Source: Pardosa pseudoannulata
Taxonomy: Eukaryota; Arthropoda; Arachnida; Araneae; Lycosidae
DNA: 64,000 nucleotides
Assembly (NCBI GenBank): GCA_032207245.1
Contig: CM063500.1
Location: forward strand, 39,556,123 to 39,620,122
Reading direction: 5' to 3'
Position numbers and translations under genes: made by a program. The first letter of the stretch is position 1. Every line of letters starts with the position of its first letter. The notes below the pieces were generated by a model that was given only the letters and a program-made list of their open reading frames with translations, ran no database searches and was not told the DNA's origin. This document shows positions 46,692 through 59,600 of the stretch, piece by piece.

Positions 46692-47028
46692 ATGAGCCAC
46701 GGTAGCTCAGTCGGTAAAGGCCGTGATCTAGTAACTGAACGGTTGTAGGTTTGGGGCTTAAACCGGCCATCGATCTACCTTGTTCGTTAAGGGTGACTTT
46801 GGCATGTAAAATATGTTTGGGGTCACAATGACCTCAGTTCTCAAATGATACCTCTGGGGGTGTTCTTCTTGGTCCTTGCTTCGCCCCACTTTGAGCAAAG
46901 TTGTTCTTTCACCCTAGTTCTCTTTAAAAAAATTGAAAGACACATTTTTTTCTTAATTTGAGTAGCCTATGGCTCACTTCCTTGGCTTGCCAAGCTGCAT
47001 AAATAACAAAATAGCAACAAAAAGAAAT
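46692..47028 (+). mobile_element. SINE family 2 (tRNA-Thr-derived), copy 2
   Basis: The head GCCACGGTAGCTCAGTCGGT has the anticodon-like loop CTAGTAA (AGT, Thr), and the B box is degenerate (GGTTGTAGGTTTGGGGC). The body shares TACCTCTGGGGGTG and TTTGAGCAAAGTTGTTCTT with the copy at 25839-26193. The tail is AACAAAATAGCAACAAAAAG. AAGAAAT on both sides may be the target duplication. Confidence 0.8.
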
Positions 47029-47399
47029 GGGTTAAGTAGATGATCCATTTTGTGTACATTCCACAGATGAAAAAATATTTCTAAAAGTCTTTTATCTACA
47101 ATGCATTTCTTTGTTTGTTTCAAAGACGGTTCTATGAGCTAAGTTCAGCACCTGTCTATAGAAGCAAAGTCTGATGCACTAAAGAACGAATAAATAAATA
47201 TATGCAACATAGAAAAATTTATTTCGATTACTTGAATCTAAAAAATAAATAAACTAAAGCATTTTTTGGGGTTGATTTTAAAGTTTGGTATTTTGGGGGT
47301 TTGACTACTGCGTCAGAAACGTTATGGCCAGCTCTGGTAGTTCTCAAGCTTGTTATCATGTTATCTGATGTTTTTAAGTTTAATAGCGATGGTATCTTA

Positions 47400-47641
47400 G
47401 TGCTTTAACTTCTACTACAAGTGTCACATTAGAAAATAATGTATTTCTAGGGATAATTGATATATAATCGATTAATCGTGTTTAATGACGTTTCACCTTT
47501 TGAAAAGTTGTTTAGAAACTTATTACGGAAACTAAGTGGCAGCACCAAATATTTTAGAAACCGCATGAAAGAGGCTGATGTTCTGGTACTTTATCGGCTA
47601 GGTATTTTTATGCAGAGTTGATATTTGGTTTTGAATTCACC
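47400..47641 (+). promoter_or_regulatory. Putative CAND1 promoter / 5' UTR
   Basis: This is the segment upstream of the CAND1 start codon, free of repeats. It contains a palindromic ATCGATTAATCGTG stretch near 47468 and a TGACGTTTCACC CRE-half-like site near 47486. The start codon context is CACCATGG, with A at -3 and G at +4, favourable for translation. The transcription start cannot be fixed. Confidence 0.4.
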
Positions 47642-50600
47642 ATGGCAAGCGTTTCGTATCACATAGCAAATTTGCTTGAAAAGGTAAAACTTTCTGATGT
47701 TTCTTTATCTTTGCCTTAATTACCTATTACATTCTTTCAAGTTTCTGTGCGGTGTTTGATACAGAGATGAAACGGCCAGTTCATATCTGTATTGTTTCGA
47801 AGTAAATATACATGTCCTTTTAATTTTTAAAAGGCGCTCTTAGGGTATATTTAACTGGTTATTGATAAATGTCTTAAGAAGAAACTATTGTAAGCATTCA
47901 TGGACTAAAATATGACATGAAAAGATCCTAATAAACCGGTGATTAAGCCATCCATGATTTTAAAACTTATTTAAGCTTGTCAAATAGTAAGAATTAATTT
48001 AGGTTAAATAAATCATTATTTAAAACTTATTTATTATATCAGTCATATAATTTTTAGTAGATTAGTTACTTCTAATGTTAAAATCTTATATATTGCATCA
48101 AGTATTGTTTACATTGTAATTACCATATTCAGTCGCACTAAAAGTATTTCTTTTATAGGGATAAGAAAACATGTATTAATATTCGAGTGTATATTTTAGT
48201 TTAATCTTTAAAAACCATTTATTTGCATTATCCATTAATACCTATTATGCATATTAAAAAAATTAAATGTGTAAAATTAAGTGACAGTTTTGTTTTACTA
48301 GCCATCATCAAATATTTTCTTACAAAACTCAGATCTTCAAGTCTACATAAATGGTACTTTAAATGCCTAGCTTTGCTATCTATGTGAAAATAAAATTAAA
48401 TTTATATATCCACTACTAATTATTTTTTCTGATACAAAATTTCATTTACATAAATAGAAATTATATAAGTATGTTTTTGGTTTTTTATTTGAATTACCCC
48501 CAAAAAGTGTTTTTCATGGTATAAAAATAGATTATTGTGTTTCCAATATTTAGAAATTTATTATACTTTTTACATACTTGCCCATTTTCTCATTAGCAAT
48601 AAACTTATTTTGATTTGCTATGTAAGTGTTATTTTTTAAATATAAACAGAGAAATATATTTAAAGATTATGAATATAAATCTAGCAATTCTGATTGGGTA
48701 TTAATGTGTTGAATTTTATTCTAGATGACTTCAAGCGATAAAGATTTTCGGTTTATGGCGACTAATGATCTTATGGTTGAGTTGCAGAAAGATTCTATAA
48801 AACTTGATGATGATAGTGAACGAAAGGTAATAGTCTTAAGTTATGTTAGTAATTAATGGTCTTTTCATCATCATATACTATATTTTGTTGATAAATATTG
48901 AAATATTTAATTTTTAATATAGCATTGACTATATATTTGTTGTATAACTTTAGGTTGTAAAAATGCTTTTGAAACTTTTAGAAGATAAAAACGGTGAAGT
49001 ACAAAATTTGGCTGTGAAATGGTAAGGTCATTTATGTATATACTGGTATACATTTTTAAATTTCATTTATAACTATGTATTATAATTCTGTTTTATCTGA
49101 GGTAATTATTTTGTTTCTTCCATTTGGAGAATTATTAGAAAATTTTATAAATTATTTGTAATAATTTAAACATTAATTTAAACTTTCTAATGTGCATTTT
49201 GTTAAATTTATTATTTCATTTAGAATAAATATTTATATTCCTTTTTGCACTTTTACGTATGGTCTCTAAAATTTATAGTAGTTTACTGTTTTCTTTAGAG
49301 ATCAAAATTAATCTAAATAATCCTATTTTCTAGCTTTTAAGCTAGAAAAAAAAAAAAGGTTTAATTTTTAATACTTTGATGTAGTTTTCTTGTGTAAATG
49401 TATAATATATAATGTAATAAAAACATTGATGTGGATATATTGTATTTTTTAGCCTTGGACCCTTGGTAAATAAAGTGAAAGAATATCAAGTAGAAACTAT
49501 TGTTGATACATTGTGTAATAATATGGTGTCTGAAAAAGAACAACTCAGAGATATTTCTAGTATAGGTAAATACATATTTTTCAACTTACGTTATAAACCA
49601 TAATGTCCTGTTTTGCAATAACATGTTGAGACTTAGGCATTAGAATAGCAGTATTATTAAGACTTCTAAAGTTTTATGTTGCAGTATAATTAAAAATTGT
49701 TAAATTTTAATTTTTTTAAATTTGCTTTTCATTACAACAATTTATAAAAGTTTGCTTGATCAAAATTTTTAATTTTCTTTAATAAAATAACAGTAATTTT
49801 AATTTGATCTTACTGTGTAGGTAAATAGGCCTTTTTTGAATGGTAATAAAAATTCTTGTGTATGTCAAATTAATGAATTTCACCAAATAAGAAAAAAAAT
49901 TATCAACTGTTTATAATGAATTCAAAATTTTTGAGATGACTTTGTGTGTAAATTAAGTTACATTGTTTATTCAATCTACCTAATAAAATTTTGTTAAATG
50001 TTTTTGTCCTGCTTTAATCTTATTCAAATTTTGTAAAATTTAATTTATTTGTATTTGATTTATAAAAATAAAATATAACCTGTTGGTATTTCTGCTCTTC
50101 CACTATGATTTGAATAAGTGATTGTCTGATTAGAAATGCTAAGGACAAAGTTACTTTGGAATTAAATTTGAACTTACTGTTTAAAGCTGAATCTAAATGG
50201 ATGTACTCATCTTTTCCAATATTGGGTTAAGTGTCTAGTGCGTGGTTCTAAATGCTAACAGTTTAGCGATTTGATTTTTATTCAACTGTGGAAAAGGATT
50301 CATTTTTATGGTATTGCTGTTTTGAAGACTATGAGTGGCAAAACATTTTAATATGCTTGGAAGGGTTGAATGTATTTAGTGTTTAAATAAAGTAAAGTTT
50401 AAAATTTTAGTCTGTATAATAAGGATGTCAAACTCACAGTCAGTGTGCCACATGCAGCCCACAACAAATATTTTTTCACTTTATAGTATATGTATCAAGA
50501 GTATTATTAAAATGTTCATAGCTGTATTTTTTAAAAAGTTCTTGCTATACTGTTTTAAGTTTTTATTTTTTCCAATTTTATTACCCATCCCTCATAATGC

Positions 50601-53600
50601 TAAGAGTACTTTCTCACTTACTAACACATCAACGTCTGTATCGGCCAGTAAATAATGAAACGACAAAATGGTATCATGTTGTCTAGAAAGCAGTTTTTCT
50701 ACCAATATCGTTTCATTTAAAGATGGCGGTAAGCTCGCACAAGTTTTATAATGACTGAAGTTGTAACTTTTATAGGCTTAGTACAACAATTATTGTTAGA
50801 AAAGTTAATTTTAATGCTGTTTCATTGCACACATTTTAAAAACATTGGATGCTAATACTAGGCACCAATTTCTTATATTCTTTCCACCGGTGATATGGTA
50901 GTGAAGCTTTGGCTCTGCCTATTTTTTTGTCAAAAGGTCAATTTAACATTCAATGTGCGAGTTGTTTTGGCATAGTGTTAGCACACTGTGCTAGCATTTT
51001 CCTGCCTCAAGTTCGATTCCTGGTGATTTTTTTTTTTTGGCTATTCCATTTTAGAAATTTATTTTTTTCTGTAACTCTCTTAAATTTGATAAAATTCTGG
51101 CATCTCTTCTAATAATTAAAATGATTTTTGTTTAAAACAGTATAAAAAATATGAATATAAATGTTTTTAATTTTAATTGCTCTTTTCTAATTTTATGTAA
51201 TTAATTTTGTCCTTTTCATTTCCCTTTTTAAGTCTATATAATTTTAACTATTAATACATTCACCAGATCATTTTTTCTTTAGTAACTTTACCTCTTTAAA
51301 GTTATTAAACAATCTTAAATCCAAATTTGATATACTCAGTAATTTGCTTTCAAAAGCAACAGTATGTGATAAACTTATTAATTTTTGCAGATGAAAACTT
51401 AATATAAAAGATGTGAAATTCAAATAGTAATAATATCAAATCTAAGATAAAATTGCATTTTATGATCAAGCAAGTGAGAATAACATAACATTAAAATCTG
51501 AGCAGAATGTGTCAATTTATTGCGTAAGAAATCTAAATATTATATTAATAATGAATTTAAAAATAAAGTCATGTAACAACTGTATTACAAAAAATATAAT
51601 TTATTAATCTAAAGCAAATAACACGAGTAACGTTAGATCTCAAAATGTCAGACCTATTCAAAAGGAATAGCGCTTGCAGAATGACAAAACTGCCTGATAA
51701 ACGATATCAGCTGTTCGAAAATGACAAAATCGTCATTGAATCAGTTGGTGGGAAAGCGAGTAGCTCATCTTAGTGCATTTTACGTACACCGATGTCGGAG
51801 AACGACAGTTGTCTAAGATTTATCACTGTCTTGTTGGTAAGTGAGAAAGCGCTCTTACTAAGTATGTGCAATGATTTTCATGCATTATTTGTGAAATTTA
51901 CTGACTTAGAAGATTTCTTAAGTATGAAGGATGATGCTAATACACATATTTAGCAGAAAATAATGTATTGCAATTTGTTGCTACATTACTTAACTGTTTG
52001 AATTTTTAGCTTAATTTTTTAAAAAGTTTATATACTGTACGATTTTGAAAAGTTTAATTTTTGTGACCCATTGAAACTTGAATCTTCTTTATTTAGTCTG
52101 TATTAGTATTTTAGTTTGACTTACTTTAGAACTAGAGGTATTTTAGTTCTTTAATTCCATTTTAAATGCACCAGAAAACTTTTATAGTCGGATAAAATAA
52201 GAAATATTTTCCAGTTTGTATATTAGCATTTCAATATATTTTAGTAATTCTATTTTTTATCACCTACTACAGTTGTAATTTTGAAAATTAGGTTTTTTAA
52301 GACTTTTTTTTTACTTTCGTTCTTTAAACCATAAGATTTTTTATTCTCTATTGTTTGCATCATTCATTATTTGCACCATATTCATTTTTTATCGCTATCA
52401 ACTTTAGTTTTGATTTCTATATACTATCATTAATATTTATTATAAATGATAAATTATAAAGATGTTTAATATCTTAATCTTTGAATAAAAATTTTAATGA
52501 TTAGTGGAACTTCAATAAATACTGAAGTATAAAAGTTCTTTTTGACTGGTTGTATTTCTGAAGCTAAAAATTTTAATCTGGGAAGTAGTTAATTTTTTTT
52601 AACTGTACTAAAGTGCTTTTTTGATACCTAAAATTGGATGAATTATTTTCAGTTCATTTTAATTTGTTTTGTACATAAAAATTTCAAAATAAAGCTTTTT
52701 TACTTAAATACATAGATTATATGTATATAATGTGCATATAATTATATAATTGTACATATTTATATATACACACTTTTACTCACAAAATTCCATTGTTTTC
52801 ATTTAATTTTTTTTCTGTCAAGGTCTAAAGACAGTCATCAGTGAATTACCTCCTACATCAACCCAGTTAGTTTCAAGTATTTGTAAAAAGATCACTGGAA
52901 GATTAAGCAATGCTATTTCAAAAGTAATTTTACTCTTATTCACTGTGTACCTTTATTGGATTTTCATTTATTATATTTCTAAAGAGAGTCGTACAAATTA
53001 ATAAGTTATGATAAGATATTTTAAATTATGCATAAAAAATATGTTGCTAATTTGAAGAGAAAATAATATCTTGAAGCAGAAAATATTCGCTAAGCTCTTC
53101 TGCGACTGTTTCATTTTCTACTTCCTTGTACAAAAATAAAGGAAGGATATAACTGAAAAATTCGTCTTTCATTGACTATTTTAAGCTTTCTGTCTGTACA
53201 TACACATATGGAATTTTAATTCTGAAACTTTAAATATCCAATTTGATTAGTTTTGTTTTGATGTATGTAGTATTTATCTTCAATAAAACAAAAGTGATTA
53301 GACATAAAATGGTGAAATTTTGTATTTATGACTAGTGTAACATTTAGTTTTGCACCTACCTTTTAGGCTAAATCTGTAATTTATAACAGATTTTAATTCT
53401 GCTAGCTGTGGACTAATATTGATGCATTTATATGTTGCTGTAGAAAGGTTTTTAAGCAGTTTTAACTGCTTAAAAAAAGTTCAATGCTGTTAAAGTCCAT
53501 TTCTTGCACAGAGTAAAGATAGTATTGTAATAGTTAAAAATTTTACAATGCAGTATGTAATACAAAGAAAAATCTCAATGTAGTGGATATTAATGCTACT

Positions 53601-56600
53601 GCTCATTTCCAAATAGCATTACTTGAACTCTGCTCAGTTAATACCATTACCTTTAGAAATAGAGCTAAGTTTGAACCTTGAAGGAATGTGCAAATGATAA
53701 TTCTGACAATGCATCATGCATTAATATATATAATGTAATGTAAAAATTTAATACTTTAGTCTTAAACTAAAATTACTAACTCCTATATTAAAAATCCACC
53801 AAATCTGCGATTTTGTCATCTTCTTAGCCTCTGGGCATTAAACTCTTTTGTCTTAGAAAAATCTACTTCCTGTTGGCAAAATTAACTAGCCATCCTACTT
53901 TGCTGATTAAGCACATTCCTTTTCTCATGCCTGTGGCGTCCCCAAAGTTATAAAGGCCACACAATCATTTTTTGAGAAATTTTACTGTTGAATGTTGCTA
54001 AATAAAGATTCAGCTAAAGTTCTCTTGATAAATTTTATTCTTTTTGCTGATGACTACACCCCTTCGACAGCATTACATCCCTGAAGCATGGCATGCAATG
54101 CTGTGTTTCATATATATATATATATATAGTTTAATAGGTGAAGAAGGTAGTCATGTGTCCACATCAGATTTTTTATTTGATTTATTTTTGGTAGCATTGA
54201 TTTAGCTGTACTATTTTTTTCAATACCTTTTGTAATACTGTCTTCTGTTATAGCAAGAAGATGTTTCTGTTCAACTGGAAGCTCTTGATATTCTCAGTGA
54301 TTTGCTCAGTCGATTTGGAGGTTTGTGCATTGTTTTATTGTTAGTAGCTATTGTGTGTGAATTTTAGTTGTGTGTCTGAAATTAAAATTACTTTATGTTA
54401 CAGGACTTTTGATAACTTTTCATCCTTCGATTCAAGAGGCATTATTACCACAATTGGCTAGTCCAAGATTGGCTGTTAGGAAAAGGTCAATTACAGCTAT
54501 AGGTAAATATAATTTTTTTTCTAAAAGTATTTTAAGATTCATGCTTGTTTTATTACCATATACTGTTAATAATCATGAAGTATTTGAGTCAGGTCTATAA
54601 ATAAAATGTTCTTTGTCTAGATTTTACTTGCTGCATAGATTTATGAAAATTATATTAGAACTGCTACTAGATGCATGCAAACAAATCTATCAAATCAATA
54701 AACTTGTTATATCTTACATATATTTCTTGTATAAGAAATTTCAACTGTTAATAATTTCTAGCAGGTGCAGCTTGTCACTGTTAGTTTGCTCGAGAAATTT
54801 CATAATGAGCAGGACTCAACATTTCAGTTCAAGTGGTTAAATAAAATGTTCCTGACTATTGTTAAATTTTACTTAGTCTAAATTAGAAAGGGAAGTCTTC
54901 TGAAATTGCATTTTACTTAGAGACCTTTCAGATATTAGACCTTTTTAATTTTATTTGAAGTAGTGATACCTGCACAGTCTGTCAGCTTCATCTAAGCATT
55001 TCACATACTAACATAAGACATAAATTGATATGGCCCAACATACAGAATTTTTTTTTTACTATTTAGCAGGTCTGAAATATATTGCAAAAGGCAAGTGAGG
55101 GAAATAAATCTTTCATTCTGATTCTGAATTAATGTTACATTAAATTTTAATTTACATAAAAATTCACTTATGCTGCTTAGAGCGTAAGTACTTACTTGAT
55201 AATATTATTACCTAAAACTGTAAGACTTTCTGAAATTTTGATTAAAGTACAATAGTTAAGTTTTTGTTATAAGAAAGGTATAGTTTATAATGTAATTTTC
55301 CAATTAAAAAAAAAAAATCTTATTTTCAGCTATAGAAAGATTTTATAAAAATTTCTTTAATTTTAAAATGGTCCTTTTTTAGTTAGGAAGAAATAATGTA
55401 TGTTAAAAATTGATTTGCATTGCTATGCGTAAGATGTACTTATGTAGCCTTTTTATTTAAATAGTGTATGCTTGTAAGTTTTTTTTTTTTTAAAATTTAA
55501 GTTAAGAATTTTAAACTAGTTATGCAATGTGTTTAAATTTGGAGAGTTTTTCTTTAAAATCTAAAATCTGTTTATAAATGCATCTAAAATGTAGTAGTAT
55601 TTTCGTAAAGAAAATTTAAATGACTTATTCTTGAAATAGTATTTTTCTGCAAGTCAATTTGGGAAGACAATGAGGTTTAAATAGAATGCTTTTAATTTAT
55701 TTCAGTAATACTTTTTTTAGTTATGTGTGCAGCATTTTGGCTTACATAAGTTATCTTAATGTATATAAGTTTTTTTAGTTATTTGAAATTGTTTTTTAAT
55801 GTATCAAAACAATTTTTTTCTCCTATTAGGTTATCTTGTTATGAGTTGTAGTCAAAATCTTTTCAATAAGCTAATTGATGTCTTACTGGAGGAACTCAGT
55901 CAAAATAACAATACATCTACCACAAGAACTCACATCCAAGCAATAGCTGCAATAAGGTATGCTGATCTTAAATAATCTATTTAATACTCATTATTTTCGA
56001 CTCTTTGTAGTTAGTTTAATTTATGCTCTCAGTGTGTCAATGATCCACATGCTTTATTCTGAATTATTCACAAATTTAATTTTAATTAACTTTAAAAATG
56101 TAATTGGTTTATAAAAATCCCTTTAAGTAGACAAATTTAATATTTCATGTTAAGCTTTGTTAGATTCTTTATTTGTTGAAGAAGAAATACTTTAGTAGAT
56201 AAAAGGAATATCCAATATAAGTAGAATGTAATTAAATATTTAAAATTAAAACAAAAAGAAAAAAATTGCTGACTAAAAATTTATTAGACTAGGCATGGGT
56301 TATTTTCAGTGGTGTTTAGAAGGGGGAGAGAATGTGGGGGTTATTTTTTACATATATGTATATGAGTTAAAAGTGGAGAAACATCCCCTTTGAAAAATTT
56401 CTAGCTATGCTTCTGGTTATTTTGTTTTGTCAAGTCAAAAGGATGTACAAATCAAATTGACCCTTTTTAAGGCTGTAATAAATATACTTATCAAAGTCAC
56501 TATTTTAAACAATAATTACAAGTCTATTTTACTGTGTCATTAGATCTTCTATTTATAAATAACTTCAGAAATAACAAAGAACATTCATAAAAGTTTTGAT

Positions 56601-59600
56601 TTCATAACATGATTTTAACCCTCCGTGTACGACTTTGTGATTTGAATGGGGTATCAGTTTCGCCCCTGACTACAGGTTACGTGAAAATCGCAGGTGAAGA
56701 AAGAATATTTTCCCCTTATTTCAATACTGATCCTGCTATTTCTCTGTGTAGGTTAAAAAACATCATTTGATGCTTATTTTCTTTTATTTTTCTGTTTTAT
56801 TACAAAATATCTAATATTTTTCAAGACAAAATGTTTAAAAATTATATTAATTTGAAAGTAAAAATATCACATGAATTTTTAAACTTATAAACCAAGTGCT
56901 ATATTATGTTTTTTGAAAATGTAAAAGCTATTAAAATTCTTGTATTATTTTAAAACAATTGATTTAGATTTGAATTGTAACATATGTAGATAGAGAAAAT
57001 ATATAAAAGCTGCCCCATATTTCAGGACTGGGAAGTATAAAAACTGAACTGTACTAGGAGGGTTAACAATTAATAAGCTATTATTACGAAGCCAATTTCT
57101 TTTTCATATACTTCATTCATTTTTATTCATTCAGTACAGATTATCTTTTTTAATTCAGTATTTGCAAATAGGCTTTATATATATACCTTGTAGAACAACA
57201 TTAAAAAAATAACATAAATGTCCTGACTTTTAATTGCAACCACTGAATAATGATAAAAATACTTTCTGCCAAAAAAGTTAAAATAAAATTAATTTTACCT
57301 TATAATTTAAAGGAATTTTTTTTTAATCTCAATGCAAAGCTTTTTACTGTATAATTTTTTTATATGATTGTAAATATTGTATAAATTTTTTAAAAAGTTT
57401 ATACAGCAACATTATTTAAAAGGTATTTTTTAAAGGTTTTTTTAATATAAGGGTTTTACAAAGGGTTTAAGGAGATGGTAAAATATTTCAAAAGATTAAA
57501 TTCTTTGATTTCAACCTCACTTTCATCTGTTTCATCAAGTTTACTGTTATTGCTAGTTTAAATAACCAATAGCTTTTATTTTTGAAATCTGATATCACTT
57601 GAATTACCTATTGATGATAATGATGTATTTAAAGTTTTCATTACATTTTCAATCCCAAATAATTCTTTATGCTGTATTATTAAATACGTATTATGAACTT
57701 TCATTATAGTCGTCAAGCTGGTCATAGGTTTGGAGAGCATTTAGAAAAAGTAATGCCAATTGTTGTTCACTACTGTGCTGTTGATGATGATGAACTGAGA
57801 GAGTATTGTTTACATGCCTTTGAGTCCTTTGTTCGACGTTGTCCTAAAGAAATTTCTCCTCATGTATCTGGGGTAAGAATGACTGAACTGCTTACTTAAA
57901 TTCACTTTTGAATTTGAAAAATGGATAAGTATATTCTATTTTTCTTTTGCAGATTGTAAAAATTTGTTTAAATTATCTCTGCTATGATCCTAACTATAAT
58001 TATGATGATGATGATGCCGATGATAGTATGGATACAGAAAGAATTGATGAGGATGATGGGTATGCATATATATGTATTTTGATTAATATGTGAAATTTTT
58101 TTTTTATAACTAGTGTATCCTATACTATAATACGAGGAATGGTTGTCAAGTCGAAAATCGCCCCAGAATTAATAAACTGTAGTAAACTTGGGGATCTGGG
58201 GTTTTTGGTCACGAGGAATCGATTGGAATCGGTTTTGATGCGCTAAGGTCACGTAGTTTGGCGCTACAGATAGGGCCGGGTTCGAACCACGGTGCGGGCA
58301 AACTTTTTTCTCATGCGTCCAAACCAAGTGAAAATTGGTACCCGGGGGTTTTCGACCACGAGGAATCGATTGGCTGTAGTTCTGACGAATTAATAATAAT
58401 AATAATAAAAGTCTTTATTGATTTGTCTTTATTCCTGGATATCGGTTTCCATTTTTATTTTCTATCAACTCTAAATATTAAATTAATGTAGCAAAGTATA
58501 TATAACACATAAACAATATAGTAAAAAAAAAATAATGCAAACAAAAATTTTGAAAACCAACCACAAAAAATTAAAAAATAATGCCTCACTAACGTGCCGA
58601 AACAACCTTGCCGTTCAGTTTCCAAAGCCACACTAAACACAGAGCATATAGCTTATCAAAGTCCGTCGCCACGTTAGTGCGTCGTCGGCATACCAGGAGG
58701 TGCCGCTCTGACGTGCCAGTGTGTCGGTGGCAGCGAACGTGTTAAGGAACTGATTTCGATTTCAAATCACCGTCAACAAAGTTCGACATTTCAACATTCA
58801 TCAGATTTCAAGCTACATTTTCAACATGCAGAACGCACCTCTACAAGAAATGCTTCAAGGAGCCGGAATTTTGGAACAACAAGCGATCAACTCAATTATA
58901 CCCGCAAATGGACAACTAGAAGATACCGTCATTGTTAGAATGCTTCTTTATTCAACACACTTCAATCTTTACACTGCTCACTTTGTACCATTTCTTTGAT
59001 TGTATAATTTTTTTGTTATCAATTACATTTTATTTTCTATGACTTTTCAAACTTTACCTTTGTATAGAATAGTTCCCTTTCCAAGCAACTTTGTTTAGAA
59101 TAGTTTACAATGGTGAACTTTAACCGGTTATCTTTTCACTAATGGTTTCACAAATTTTCTTATGGCATGTATTGTTTTGATAAATCACAATTGAAAATTT
59201 AAATCTTCGAGTTAGCTTCGATACCTGTTTTCTCCGAGCGGAGCTCGGTCACCCGGTACTGTATTTTTAAAACTCCGCTTTTTCTATATTGTTATAGACT
59301 TACTAATCTGAGCATAAATACATATACAATAATTTCAATTAAGAGTAATATACTGAGAATTGTTTTAGAAATTTCTGCTTTTCTCAATTTATTCTGCCAT
59401 TTTCAATAAATATAATCAATAACTTAAGAATGGTCTTTTTTAAAATTTCATGTCAAAGGTTAGATTATTCAAAATTCCAAACTTAATCAGTAATGAAAGT
59501 TACTGCATTGTGTACAATAACAGTTTGTTAGAATTTTATTGTTTTGTTTTTTCTTTAATCAATATCATTGTGTTTAAAATTGTTTTAGTGAAAGTGAAGA

